Shown here: one piece after another, positions 7,419 to 16,217 of the stretch
Layout of the letters: each line of letters starts with the position of its first letter
Numbering within the stretch: the first letter of the stretch is position 1
NCBI RefSeq assembly: GCF_002102265.1
Contig: NZ_LQPG01000011.1
Coordinates: 1 to 64,000, forward strand
Direction of reading: 5' to 3'
Length of the DNA: 64,000 nucleotides
Origin: Mycolicibacter longobardus
GTDB taxonomy: Bacteria; Actinomycetota; Actinomycetes; Mycobacteriales; Mycobacteriaceae
Notes under the pieces: generated by a model
Told to the model about the DNA's origin: nothing
The model's input: only the letters and a program-made list of their open reading frames with translations
The model's database searches: none
Made by a program: the position numbers and the translations under genes

Positions 7419-8411
7419 GTGACAGAAGCCGATGGCTCAGAACTTCCGGCTGTACCCACCCGCGCAACGTCGCGTGCGGTGGTCTCGGCCACCGCAACCC
7501 GCTGGACGTTGCGCCACCTCAACAACGTCATTCCGATGAATCGACCCGGTGTCTGGTTCGCGCGCGGATTGATCGCCACCATCATGGGCACGCTCGGGTC
7601 GATGCCGGACGGGACCAGGATCCTTCCGGTCCGCGGCCCAGGAGTACGGGGTGAATGGGTGCTCGGGCCCGGCGTCGAGTTCGGCCGGCGGGCCGGCTAC
7701 TACGTGCACGGAAGCGCCTACGTGATCTGCTCGGCGCGCACTCACCGCAAGCTGGTCGCCAGGCTGTCGCAGGCCACCGGCCTGCCGATGTTCGTGGTCG
7801 ACTACCGGTTGGCGCCCGAGCACCGGTTCCCCACAGCGGCCGACGATGTTGAAGCCGGCTACCGATGGCTGTTGGGCCAGGGGTATCTGGCATCGGACAT
7901 CGTGATCGGGGCGGACTCCGCCGGGGGCCATCTGACCTGCGACATGCTGCTCGCGCATGCCGGTGAACCGGAGTTTCAGCCTGCCGGTGTGGTGCTGTTC
8001 TCGCCGCTGATCGACCTCACGCTGGGGCTGGCCGAACAGCAGGAAGCCGTGCGGCTGGACCCCGCGATATCGGCGGCCGCTGCGCGCGGCCTGGTGGCGC
8101 TCTACGTTGCAGGACAGGATCCCGACAACGTGCGTCTTCGGCTCGACTTCAGCCGCGCGGATCGGCTACCGCCGGTGCTCACCCAGGTCGGCGGTTTCGA
8201 GATGCTCAGCGCCGACGCGCGATACCTGGACGCCGAGATCCGCCGGGCCGGCGGCGTCAGCACCCTGGAGGTGTGGCCGGGCATGGTCCACGTCTTCCAG
8301 GCCCTGCCGCGGCTGGCCCCGGAGTCCAAATCCGCACTGCGCCGCGTGGCGGCCTTCATCGCCGAGGTCTACAGCGACCAGCGATCTGACGAAATCGGAG
8401 CGACCTGCTGA
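7419..8411 (+). CDS. HSL-family lipase/esterase
   Basis: The 330-aa alpha/beta hydrolase belongs to the hormone-sensitive-lipase family (LipN/LipR/LipI type). It shows the HG oxyanion motif (YYVHGSAYV; one G rather than HGGG), the nucleophile elbow GADSAGGHL, a C-terminal acid in the LSADARYLD region and the His in GMVHVFQ. I chose GTG at 7419. A TTG at 7383 would place translation inside the palindromic operator and lacks a ribosome site. It is the first gene of a five-gene operon, and its stop overlaps the next start (TGATG). It would hydrolyse short- to medium-chain esters, possibly the ester made by the Baeyer-Villiger enzyme encoded downstream. Confidence 0.85.
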   Translation: MTEADGSELPAVPTRATSRAVVSATATRWTLRHLNNVIPMNRPGVWFARGLIATIMGTLGSMPDGTRILPVRGPGVRGEWVLGPGVEFGRRAGYYVHGSAYVICSARTHRKLVARLSQATGLPMFVVDYRLAPEHRFPTAADDVEAGYRWLLGQGYLASDIVIGADSAGGHLTCDMLLAHAGEPEFQPAGVVLFSPLIDLTLGLAEQQEAVRLDPAISAAAARGLVALYVAGQDPDNVRLRLDFSRADRLPPVLTQVGGFEMLSADARYLDAEIRRAGGVSTLEVWPGMVHVFQALPRLAPESKSALRRVAAFIAEVYSDQRSDEIGATC

Positions 8412-9280
8412 TGTTCGGAATCGACACGGTGTTCGACACGGTGCTCAGCATCTTTCGCGGCCCGCCCCGCACGGCCAACGCCAAGGCCGTGGTCACCGGC
8501 GCCGGCAGTGGCATCGGACGTTCATTCGCCCTGGAACTGGCCCGCCGCGGCGGCGACATCATCTGCGCGGACATCGACGCCGAACGGGCCGCCGAGACGG
8601 TCGCCCTGATCGAGCAGCTGCCCACCGGCACCGGGCATGCCGTGCAGTGCGACGTGTCGGACCGCAGCGCGATCGAACTTCTGGCCAAGCAGGCCCAGGA
8701 GATCTTCGGCGGCGCGCCCACCCTGGTGATCAACAACGCCGGCGTCGGCATCGGCGGCAAACCCGTCGGCGACATCGGTTTCGAGGACTGGGACTGGGCG
8801 CTCGGGATCAACCTGTGGGGCGTGGTGTACGGCTGCGAGATCTTCACGCCGCTGCTGCGGGAAGCCGGTCGCGGCGGGATCATCAACGTGGCCTCGGCGG
8901 CCGGATTCGCCGCCGCGCCGTCAATGGCGGCCTACAACGTGTCGAAGGCCGGCGTGATGTCGCTGTCGGAGACCCTGGCCGCCGAACTGGACGGCACCGA
9001 CGTTGCCGTCACCGTCCTGTGCCCGACGTTCGTGAAGACCAATGTCTTCACCGACGGCCGGATCACCCCCAGCTCGATGAGCCTCAGCCAGCAGCTGGCC
9101 CGCTGGACCGGATTGTCTGCCGACAACGTTGCGGCGCGAACCTTGGACGCGCACGACGCCGGCCAGCTGTACGTGGTGCCGCAGCTTGACGCCACCGTCA
9201 TCTGGCACCTGAAGAGACATTTCCCCGCGCTCTACGCCCGCGGTGCCGGGCTGCTGGGCCGCGTCCTTCCCAAGAACTGA
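8411..9280 (+). CDS. classical short-chain dehydrogenase (SDR)
   Basis: The 289-aa Rossmann enzyme has the cofactor motif TGAGSGIG near residue 32, NNAG, the catalytic Ser in NVASAAG and YNVSK (Tyr-x3-Lys). The C-terminal extension with Arg/Leu-rich LKRHFPALYARG resembles SadH/AdhD-type mycobacterial SDRs. It overlaps the lipase stop by one base. It would interconvert an alcohol and a ketone, providing the ketone substrate for the monooxygenase two genes on. Substrate unknown. Confidence 0.9.
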   Translation: MFGIDTVFDTVLSIFRGPPRTANAKAVVTGAGSGIGRSFALELARRGGDIICADIDAERAAETVALIEQLPTGTGHAVQCDVSDRSAIELLAKQAQEIFGGAPTLVINNAGVGIGGKPVGDIGFEDWDWALGINLWGVVYGCEIFTPLLREAGRGGIINVASAAGFAAAPSMAAYNVSKAGVMSLSETLAAELDGTDVAVTVLCPTFVKTNVFTDGRITPSSMSLSQQLARWTGLSADNVAARTLDAHDAGQLYVVPQLDATVIWHLKRHFPALYARGAGLLGRVLPKN

Positions 9281-9318
9281 CCTCCCACCGACCGCCTCAT
9301 GAAAGGACACCGCTGATC

Positions 9319-10239
9319 ATGGCGATGGATCTGGACGAAATGCTGCAGAAGATCAAGGACAGGCAATGGGCCTTGGTCGACATCGACTGGGATGCGCCGG
9401 GCGCCGAGCTGATCGAGCCGGAGCTGTGGGCCAAGCTCAAGCCGTTCATGACCGACCTGATGTGGATCGAGAATGTCGGCGCCCGCGGATTTGCCGCGCT
9501 GGCCAAGAAGGCCCCGACCCCGACGCTGAAGAGCATCTACGAGCACTTCCACGCCGAGGAGCAGAAGCACGCGAACGCCGAGCTGGCGTTGATGCGCCGC
9601 TGGGGCATGCTCGACGGCGACGAGATTCCGGCCCCGAGTGTCAACGTGCAGTTGGTGATCACCTGGCTGGACAAGTTCTCCGACGGCATGTCGCTGTCGA
9701 TCCTGGGCACCGTCATCCCGATGCTGGAAGTGGCGCTGGACGGCGCACTGATCAAGTTCATCACCGACGAGGTCAAAGACCCGGTGGCGCAGGAGGTGTT
9801 CAAGCGGATCAACTCCGATGAATCCCGGCACCTGGCGGTCGACTTCGAGGTGATGGACATTCTGGGCCACGCCGACATGCGAAAGCTGCTCGTCGAGTTG
9901 GTCGGCAGCTGGATGAACCCCGCACTGCTGATCGGGACGCTGAGCTACTTCCCGCTGCTGAACAAGATGCGCGACAACATCGTGGCGATGGGCGTCAACG
10001 AAGAACGCCTCTACCAGGCCATGCGGCGTTTCCAGAACGTCGGGGAACGAAGCGCTTTCGCCCGCCGGGTGCCGATGTACCGGTTCGTCTCCTGGCACGC
10101 CAAGAAGGTGATCGACCGCAGTTCCAAGTACCACTGGCTGGCCGACTCGCTGGTGAAGGTCACCGGCGTCATCCCGATGCCGTTGGTGCGGTACACGCCG
10201 ACCTGGTCGGACGAACTGACCTACGAGCCGGTCGCATAG
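9319..10239 (+). CDS. ferritin-like diiron protein
   Basis: The 306-aa, mostly helical protein has two E-x2-H-type motifs, HFHAEEQKHANAE and INSDESRHLAVD, that look like carboxylate/His ligands of a ferritin-like diiron site. Such proteins act as oxygenases, desaturase-like enzymes or oxidases, and many actinobacterial members are only labelled ferritin-like. AAAGGA lies 13 bases before ATG 9319. Its place between the SDR and the monooxygenase suggests a role in the same oxidative pathway. The exact chemistry cannot be read from sequence. Confidence 0.8.
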   Translation: MAMDLDEMLQKIKDRQWALVDIDWDAPGAELIEPELWAKLKPFMTDLMWIENVGARGFAALAKKAPTPTLKSIYEHFHAEEQKHANAELALMRRWGMLDGDEIPAPSVNVQLVITWLDKFSDGMSLSILGTVIPMLEVALDGALIKFITDEVKDPVAQEVFKRINSDESRHLAVDFEVMDILGHADMRKLLVELVGSWMNPALLIGTLSYFPLLNKMRDNIVAMGVNEERLYQAMRRFQNVGERSAFARRVPMYRFVSWHAKKVIDRSSKYHWLADSLVKVTGVIPMPLVRYTPTWSDELTYEPVA

Positions 10240-10251
10240 GGGACTGCATCA

Positions 10252-11736
10252 ATGACCATCTCAGTAGCCATCATCGGCGCCGGCTTCGCCGGAATCGGTG
10301 CCGCCATCCGTCTCAAAGACGAGGGCATCACCGATTTCGTGATCTTCGAACGCGATTCGCGTGTCGGCGGCACTTGGCGCGACAACACCTATCCCGGTGC
10401 CGCGTGCGACATTCCGTCGCGGCTGTACTCATACAGCTTCGCGCCGAATCCGGAGTGGTCGCACACCTACTCGGGCAGCGACGAGATCCTGTCCTACATC
10501 GACCACATGGTCGACTCGTCGGGCATCGCGCCGCACATCCGGTTCGACCACACGGTCACCGGCATCGCCTACGACGCGGAGGCCGGCGAGTGGACCGTGG
10601 ACCTGGAGGGCCGGGACCCGGTGCGGGCCCGCACCGTGATCGTCGCCTCCGGGCCGCTGGCCAACGCCAGCTTCCCCGAGATCCCCGGGATCGACAGCTA
10701 CCAGGGGCACAAGATCCACAGCGCGCGTTGGGATCACGACTACGACTTCACCGGCAAGCGGGTCGCGGTGATCGGAACCGGCGCCAGCGGGGTGCAGATC
10801 ATCCCGGAACTGGTCAAGACCGCCGAGTCGGTCAAGGTCTTCCAGCGCACACCCGGGTGGGTGCTGCCGCGGATCAATCGGTCGACCAGCGGCTGGCTGA
10901 AGCGGCTCTACCGGGAACTTCCCGTGGCCCAAAGCCTGACGCGGGCGGCGTGGTTCTGGGGTCACGAGTCGGTGGCCGTCGGCGTGGTGTGGGACACCCC
11001 GTTCACGCGGCTCGTCGAAGCGGTGAGCCTCGCGAATCTGCGCATGCAGGTGAAGGATCCGTGGCTGCGCCGCCAGCTCAAACCCGACTTCTCGGCTGGG
11101 TGCAAGCGGCTGCTGATGTCCAGCGACTACTACCCGGCGCTGCAGGCCGACAACTGCAAATTGGTGACCTGGCCGATCGCCCGGATTTCGCCGAAGGGGA
11201 TCCGCACCGTCGAGGGCATCGAGCACCAATTCGACGCCATCGTGTTCGCGACCGGTTTCGACGTGTCCAAGGCCGGGACCCCGTTCCCGGTCTCCGGTCT
11301 CGACGGCAGGGACCTGGCGTCCGAATGGAGCCGCGGCGCCTACGCCTATCGCAGCGTTGCGGTGTCGGGATATCCCAACCTGTACTTCACGTTCGGCCCG
11401 AATTCTGGACCCGGGCACAGCTCGGCGCTGGTCTACATGGAGGCGCAGATCGACTACATCGTCGACGCGATCGGGGCCCTGCTCCGGTACGGCTGGAAGT
11501 CGCTCGACGTGCGGCCCGAGGTCCAACAGGACTACAACGAGGACATCCAGCGCCGGCTGAAATCCACCACCTGGAATTCCGGCTGCCAGAGCTGGTACCT
11601 GACCGAGGACGGGTTCAACCCCACCATGTTCCCGGGGTTCGCCACTCAATACGTCAACCAGCTCAAGAAGCTGGACCTGCGCGACTACAAGATCACCGCC
11701 CCGCAGGTCAGCGATGAACCGGTGCTGACCGCATAG
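10252..11736 (+). CDS. flavin-binding Baeyer-Villiger monooxygenase
   Basis: The 494-aa FAD/NADPH enzyme inserts an oxygen next to a ketone to make an ester or lactone. It has GAGFAGIG near the N-terminus, GTGASGVQ for NADPH, and the BVMO fingerprint at YQGHKIHSARW (consensus FxGxxxHxxxW with Tyr first). Length is normal for mycobacterial EthA/MymA-type proteins. It starts 12 bp after the ferritin-like gene. An esterase to open the product and an SDR to make the ketone lie in the same operon, a combination also found in the M. tuberculosis mymA locus. Confidence 0.92.
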   Translation: MTISVAIIGAGFAGIGAAIRLKDEGITDFVIFERDSRVGGTWRDNTYPGAACDIPSRLYSYSFAPNPEWSHTYSGSDEILSYIDHMVDSSGIAPHIRFDHTVTGIAYDAEAGEWTVDLEGRDPVRARTVIVASGPLANASFPEIPGIDSYQGHKIHSARWDHDYDFTGKRVAVIGTGASGVQIIPELVKTAESVKVFQRTPGWVLPRINRSTSGWLKRLYRELPVAQSLTRAAWFWGHESVAVGVVWDTPFTRLVEAVSLANLRMQVKDPWLRRQLKPDFSAGCKRLLMSSDYYPALQADNCKLVTWPIARISPKGIRTVEGIEHQFDAIVFATGFDVSKAGTPFPVSGLDGRDLASEWSRGAYAYRSVAVSGYPNLYFTFGPNSGPGHSSALVYMEAQIDYIVDAIGALLRYGWKSLDVRPEVQQDYNEDIQRRLKSTTWNSGCQSWYLTEDGFNPTMFPGFATQYVNQLKKLDLRDYKITAPQVSDEPVLTA

Positions 11737-11745
11737 GCTGCCACG

Positions 11746-12525
11746 ATGACCGAGTACCGGATCGACGACCTCGCGCGGGAGGCGGGGACGACCACGCGCA
11801 ACGTGCGGGTCTACCAGGAGAGCGGTCTGCTGCCCCGGCCCCAGCGCCGGGGCCGGGTCGCGATCTACACCGACCGGCATCTCAAGCAACTGGAGGCGAT
11901 CATCCGGCTGCTCAGCGAGGGTTTCACGGTCAAGCACATCCTGAAGTTCCTGACCGGGCTGCAGCGCGGCGAGGATCTGGTCGAGGTGCTCAATCTGGCC
12001 GATCTGGGTGAGCTGGTGACCGCGCCGTGGTCACGTCCGGTGTCGCAGACCATGACGCGCGAACAGTTGGAGACCCGGCTGGGACGGCTGGACGCGCCGA
12101 TGCTGCGTCGACTGACCGACGGCGGCGTGATCGAGCCGACCGACGCCGAGAACGTCTATCGGGTGGCTGATCTTCGTCAGGTCGATGACTTCGCCACGCT
12201 GGTTTCGCGCGGTATGCCGCTGACGGCGATACTGCAGGCCACCACCGCCGTCGACAAGAAGCTCGACGAAGCGGCCAGTGTCCTGACCGGCAGCGGATAT
12301 TCGGAGGTTGTGCGCCAGCGAGGACCCGGCTGGTTGCCGAGCAACGAGACCGAACTCGCCTGGGCGGCCGACCTGGTGGACGCCATGCGCCGCGTGGCGA
12401 GGCGATCCGCGCACGCGAGTTTGGACCGGGCCTTCGATGCGGCCGTTCGCGCCGAGCTGCGGCGCTACCGGCAGGAGGGCCAGGAGGGTGAAGAGCACGA
12501 CGTTCGCCTGGAGGGCAACGCCTGA
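11746..12525 (+). CDS. MerR-family transcriptional regulator
   Basis: The 259-aa regulator has an N-terminal MerR winged helix (YRIDDLAREAGTTTRNVRVYQESGLLPRP) and a long C-terminal sensing region with no metal-binding Cys pattern, so an organic effector is likely. It lies 9 bp after the monooxygenase and is probably the last gene of that operon. It is a candidate for binding the 28-bp palindrome at 7373-7400. Close relatives are annotated only as MerR family. Confidence 0.9.
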   Translation: MTEYRIDDLAREAGTTTRNVRVYQESGLLPRPQRRGRVAIYTDRHLKQLEAIIRLLSEGFTVKHILKFLTGLQRGEDLVEVLNLADLGELVTAPWSRPVSQTMTREQLETRLGRLDAPMLRRLTDGGVIEPTDAENVYRVADLRQVDDFATLVSRGMPLTAILQATTAVDKKLDEAASVLTGSGYSEVVRQRGPGWLPSNETELAWAADLVDAMRRVARRSAHASLDRAFDAAVRAELRRYRQEGQEGEEHDVRLEGNA

Positions 12526-12530
12526 CTCCT

Positions 12531-12557
12531 TGTCACGTTCTCACCGGTCCATCCGTC
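12531..12557 (+). promoter_or_regulatory. ECF41-type autoregulated promoter
   Basis: TGTCACG (12531-12537), a 16-base spacer and CGTC (12554-12557) match the TGTCACA-N16-CGTC promoter recalled for ECF41 sigma factors, apart from the last base of the -35. It lies 38 bp before the sigma-factor start, the position expected for self-activation. Confidence 0.7.
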
Positions 12558-12594
12558 ACACAATTGACGGAGAGCGACCCGAGGGATGTGACCG

Positions 12595-13449
12595 GTGGAC
12601 GACGCGGACTGGCTGGCGAAGCGGTTCGAAGACAAACGCGCCCATCTGCGTGGGGTCGCCTACCGGATGCTGGGGTCACTCGCCGAAGCCGACGACGCGG
12701 TGCAGGAGGCGTGGCTGCGGCTGACCCGCACCGACGTCGAGCAGGTCGACAATCTGGCCGGATGGTTGACGACGGTGGTGGCGCGGGTATCCCTGGACAT
12801 GCTTCGGGTTCGCCATTCGCGGCGTGAGGATCCTCTCGACGCCCGGCTGCCGGACCTGATCCTGGCTTGCGACGATCCCGCTCCCGAAGACGAAGCGGTG
12901 CTGGCCGACTCGCTCGGCCTGGCTTTGCTGGTGGTGCTCGACACCCTCACCCCGGCCGAGCGGGTCGCGTTCGTGCTGCACGACACCTTCGGCGTCCCGT
13001 TCGAGGAGATCGCGCCCATCGTGGACCGCTCACCGGTCGCCACCCGGCAGTTGGCCAGCCGCGCCCGCCGTCGAGTCCGGGGCGTTCCGGTACCCGACGC
13101 GGATCTCGCCCGCCAGCGACAGATCGTCGACGCATTCCTGGCCGCGGCCCGAGGCGGTGACTTTGACGCCCTGGTGGCCACCCTGGATCCCGATGTTCTG
13201 GTGCGCGCCGACACCGGAGCGCCACAGCCGCAGGAACTGCGCGGCGCGCACTCCGCCGCCGAGCATGCGCTGCTGTTCGCGCGCCATGCCGAATCCGTTC
13301 GGCCGGTCCTGGTCAATGGTGTGGCCGGCGTCGTCGCGCTCGCAGATGGGCGACCGATGTCGGTCATGGGATTCACCGTCGTCGCCGACAAGATCGTCGA
13401 AATCGACATCCTCACCGCTGCCGAACGTCTCCGGGAACTCGACATCTGA
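12595..13449 (+). CDS. ECF41-type sigma factor with SnoaL-like C-terminal domain
   Basis: The 284-aa protein has sigma region 2 (YRMLGSLAEADDAVQEAWLRL), region 4 (LTPAERVAFVLHDTFGVPFEEIA) and, from about residue 165, an NTF2/SnoaL-like domain (RQRQIVDAFLAAARGGDFDAL). This is the ECF41 architecture, as in SigJ of M. tuberculosis, where the fused domain controls activity in place of an anti-sigma factor. GTG at 12595 is used; another GTG at 12588 is out of frame. ECF41 factors usually sit beside a carboxymuconolactone-decarboxylase, oxidoreductase or epimerase gene. Here the neighbour is the BVMO operon. Confidence 0.9.
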   Translation: MDDADWLAKRFEDKRAHLRGVAYRMLGSLAEADDAVQEAWLRLTRTDVEQVDNLAGWLTTVVARVSLDMLRVRHSRREDPLDARLPDLILACDDPAPEDEAVLADSLGLALLVVLDTLTPAERVAFVLHDTFGVPFEEIAPIVDRSPVATRQLASRARRRVRGVPVPDADLARQRQIVDAFLAAARGGDFDALVATLDPDVLVRADTGAPQPQELRGAHSAAEHALLFARHAESVRPVLVNGVAGVVALADGRPMSVMGFTVVADKIVEIDILTAAERLRELDI

Positions 13450-13483
13450 CGTCGTCGGAAACCCGGACTAGACTGTTGATTCC

Positions 13484-14218
13484 ATGGCCCTCCGGCGCGC
13501 GGTGCTCGTCATCGCCGACATCGGCGGCTACACCGCCTACATGAACTGGAACCGGACCCATCTGGTGCATGCTCAGATGGCGGTGGCCACGCTGCTCGAA
13601 TCGGTGATCGACGCCGCCAAGGGCATGAAGCTGGCGAAGCTGGAGGGCGACGCGGCCTTCTTCTGGGCGCCCGACGGTGATGCCCGAAGCCTGGTCAGTG
13701 AGCGGCTGACCCGAATGCATCAGGCGTTTGTCGATCGCCGAGCCCGGGTCGAGAACGGCCGCAGCTGTCGGTGCGAGGCTTGCGAGCAGCTGATGAACCT
13801 GTCCCTGAAGTTCGTCGCGCATCAGGGCGAGGTGGCCGAGCACAAGGTCAAGCGCCACACCGAACTCGCCGGAGTCGACGTCATCCTGGTGCACCGGATG
13901 CTGAAGAACCAGGTGCCGGTACCGGAATACGTGTTGATGACCGAAGCCATCGCGCAGTGCCTCGACGAACCGATCCGCCGAATCTGCACGCCGCTGGTGC
14001 ACGACTTCGAGGGTCTGGGTGAAACGCCCACGTACTACCTGGATCTGGCGAACTCGGCGGTGCAGCCGTCCGAAGTCGCCATGGGCTTGGGCGACCGCCT
14101 GAAATTCCTCCTCAGCGCGCTGCCGTTCGTCTTCGGCGCCAAGGAACCCTGCGAGGGATTCCGCGGCCTGGGCCGCGGTGCCCGGAGCCCTCGGTGGGCT
14201 GAGTTTCCGGCACGTTAG
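13484..14218 (+). CDS. DUF2652 protein, nucleotide-cyclase-like fold
   Basis: The 244-aa protein resembles the DUF2652 family: [14 protein letters not shown] near the start recalls the first metal-binding Asp region of class III adenylate/guanylate cyclases, and [14 protein letters not shown] the second. A Cys cluster ([10 protein letters not shown]) lies mid-protein. Whether it makes cyclic nucleotides is unknown; the family is uncharacterised to my knowledge. It starts 34 bp after the sigma-factor stop and may be co-transcribed. Its stop overlaps that of the convergent TetR gene by three bases. Confidence 0.75.
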   Translation: MALRRAVLVIADIGGYTAYMNWNRTHLVHAQMAVATLLESVIDAAKGMKLAKLEGDAAFFWAPDGDARSLVSERLTRMHQAFVDRRARVENGRSCRCEACEQLMNLSLKFVAHQGEVAEHKVKRHTELAGVDVILVHRMLKNQVPVPEYVLMTEAIAQCLDEPIRRICTPLVHDFEGLGETPTYYLDLANSAVQPSEVAMGLGDRLKFLLSALPFVFGAKEPCEGFRGLGRGARSPRWAEFPAR

Positions 14219-14802
14219 GCCTGGCTGTAAGCCGGACCGAGAAACCGCTCCACCATGCTGCGCTGGGCAGCGGGATCACTGAGCGGCCAACACCACAGCG
14301 CCAGGAACACGCGTATCAGCCACTGGCCGGCCAACGGATCGTCGTTGTCGTAGCCCAGCATCTCGGCGGCGAACCGGATGACTGTTGGAGAGCTGGTGAT
14401 CCATTCGCTGACCGGGCCGGTGTGCTTCGGGCGCATGAACTGCGCCAGCGGGTCGGACTGCAGGCGCCGCAGCGCGACCAGGGTTGCGGTGACCACCCGG
14501 TCCGGGCCGTCGAGGTCTTCAATGGCTTCGCGTGCCGACTCCACGATGCGTTCGGCGTGTATCGCCACCACAGCGTCGCGGATGGCCGCCTTGCCACCGG
14601 CATGCCGGTAGATGGTCGCCGGCGAACAGTGCACCGCGGCCGCCAGGTCCTCGATCGTGAAGGACTCATACCCGCGACGAGCGATGAGACCAGCCGCCGC
14701 GGCGTGGTATCCGTTCGGCGGCTGCGCTGCGACGATCCTGTCCCACCAGCCAATCGGTGCGTGCCATCCGTTTCCCCAATCCGAGTAGGCGAAAGCAGTC
14801 AT
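14215..14802 (-). CDS. TetR-family regulator, divergent from cyp144
   Basis: The 195-aa TetR protein has its helix-turn-helix at [19 protein letters not shown] (about residues 40-58) and a ligand-binding C-terminal half. ATG 14802 is chosen because the longer frame to 15009 would cross the operator and the cyp144 start. The arrangement matches M. tuberculosis Rv1776c-Rv1777 (TetR/cyp144), so it most likely represses cyp144 and itself through the palindrome at 14814-14848. Confidence 0.88.
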   Translation of the reverse strand: MTAFAYSDWGNGWHAPIGWWDRIVAAQPPNGYHAAAAGLIARRGYESFTIEDLAAAVHCSPATIYRHAGGKAAIRDAVVAIHAERIVESAREAIEDLDGPDRVVTATLVALRRLQSDPLAQFMRPKHTGPVSEWITSSPTVIRFAAEMLGYDNDDPLAGQWLIRVFLALWCWPLSDPAAQRSMVERFLGPAYSQA

Positions 14803-14813
14803 CCAGTTTCTCT

Positions 14814-14848
14814 CAGTGTGAGAATTTTTGCCACAATTTCTCACCCTG
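14814..14848. promoter_or_regulatory. TetR operator between tetR and cyp144
   Basis: Two 17-bp arms (14814-14830 and 14832-14848) are complementary at 14 of 17 positions around a single C. Each contains TGTGAGAA or GGTGAGAA followed by an AT-rich segment. The palindrome starts 11 bp upstream of the TetR ATG. Confidence 0.75.
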
Positions 14849-14964
14849 ATGTGCTGGTGGTTCCCGGTGGCCCGGTCTGGCGGCCACGCGTCGAGCCTCA
14901 ATGTGTCCGTCAACTTCGTCTTGGCCCGTTGACGGTTCGTTGCGAGCGCCGTCAGCCTGACCTC

Positions 14965-16173
14965 ATGACGGTCGACCCGGTCCGGTTCTTCGGCGCGGAC
15001 ACGATTCAAGATCCGTATCCGCTGTATGACCGGCTACGTGCCGAGGCGCCGGTGCATCAGGTGGGGGATTCGGTCTTCTACGTCGTGTGTGCTTGGGACG
15101 CCTTGCTCGAAGCCGTCGAACGTGTCGATGACTTTTCGTCGAACCTCACCGCGACCATGGTCTACCACCCCGACGGCACTGTCACCCCGTTCGACATGGG
15201 GCCGCCCGGTGGCCCGGTTCATACCCTTGCCACCGCGGACGACCCGGTGCATGCCCAGCACCGCAAGATCTTGCTGCCGCACTTGTCAGCCAAGCGGGTT
15301 CGTACCATCGAAGAGTTCGCGGTAGGCACGGCGGATCGTTTGTGGGCGGAGAACCTACGCGATGGCCACATCGAATGGCTGGGTGCGGTGGCCAACCGGT
15401 TGCCCATGATGGTGGTCGCCCGGTTGTTGGGGTTGCCCGACGACGACGTCGACAAGCTCATCCGGCTCGGCTACGCCACGACCACGCTGCTGGACGGCAT
15501 CGTCACCGCCGAACAGCTCGAAGCGGCCGGCGTGTCGGCGATCGAGCTGTCCGGCTATGTTCTGGAGCACTTCGAAAATGCTGATACCGCAACGGAGTCT
15601 GGTCTGATTGCCGACCTGGCCGCCCGCTGCGCCTCGGGGGAGTTGGATCAGTTGCCGGCGTTGGCGATAATGCTGACGCTGTTCAGTGCGGCCGGCGAGT
15701 CCACGGCGTCACTGCTGGGTAGTGCGGCGTGGATCCTCGTTGACCGTCCCGACGTTCAACGCCGACTACGTGAGAACCCGGGACTGTTGTCCGCGTTCAT
15801 CGAAGAGACCCTGCGTCTCGAATCCCCGTTCCGCGGCCACTATCGGCATGTGTGGCGCGACACCACGCTGGCCGGAGTCGACGTCCCCGCCAACTCGCGA
15901 CTGCTGCTGTTATGGGGCGCAGCCAACCGCGACCCACAGCAGTTCGCCGTACCCAACGAGTTTCACCTCGACCGCGACAGCGCCAAGAATCATGTGTCGT
16001 TCGGCAAAGGTGTGCACTTCTGTGTCGGAGCGGCGCTGGCCCGACTGGAAGCCCAGGTCGTGTTGCGGATGTTGTTGGATCGCACCAGCTGGATCGAGGC
16101 CGACGACGTCGGCGAGTGGTTGCCCAGCATCCTGGTCCGCCGTCGCTGCAGCCTGCGGCTCGCCGTCAGTTGA
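14965..16173 (+). CDS. cyp144: cytochrome P450, CYP144 type
   Basis: The 402-aa P450 has the I-helix AAGEST (CYP144-like, replacing AGxDTT), ExxR in EETLR and the heme loop FGKGVHFCVG with the Cys ligand. Many segments (FSSNLTAT, ANRLPMMVVA, RGHYRHV, LLLLWGAANRDP, WLPSILVRR) agree with what I recall of M. tuberculosis CYP144A1, and the divergent TetR matches too. ATG 14965 corresponds to the internal start giving the N-terminally shortened form in M. tuberculosis; a longer open frame upstream runs through the operator and is unlikely. The physiological substrate is not known. Confidence 0.88.
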   Translation: MTVDPVRFFGADTIQDPYPLYDRLRAEAPVHQVGDSVFYVVCAWDALLEAVERVDDFSSNLTATMVYHPDGTVTPFDMGPPGGPVHTLATADDPVHAQHRKILLPHLSAKRVRTIEEFAVGTADRLWAENLRDGHIEWLGAVANRLPMMVVARLLGLPDDDVDKLIRLGYATTTLLDGIVTAEQLEAAGVSAIELSGYVLEHFENADTATESGLIADLAARCASGELDQLPALAIMLTLFSAAGESTASLLGSAAWILVDRPDVQRRLRENPGLLSAFIEETLRLESPFRGHYRHVWRDTTLAGVDVPANSRLLLLWGAANRDPQQFAVPNEFHLDRDSAKNHVSFGKGVHFCVGAALARLEAQVVLRMLLDRTSWIEADDVGEWLPSILVRRRCSLRLAVS

Positions 16174-16217
16174 CGCGGGCCCCTTCGTGATAGGCGACCA
16201 GCGCGAAATAATCCCGG

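Noticed and set aside
10429..11937. 502-codon minus-strand frame
   Set aside because: It is antisense to the Baeyer-Villiger monooxygenase, whose motifs are unambiguous.
14422..14964. N-terminal extension of cyp144 by up to 180 codons
   Set aside because: It overlaps the TetR gene and crosses the operator. The P450 fold starts at about 14965.
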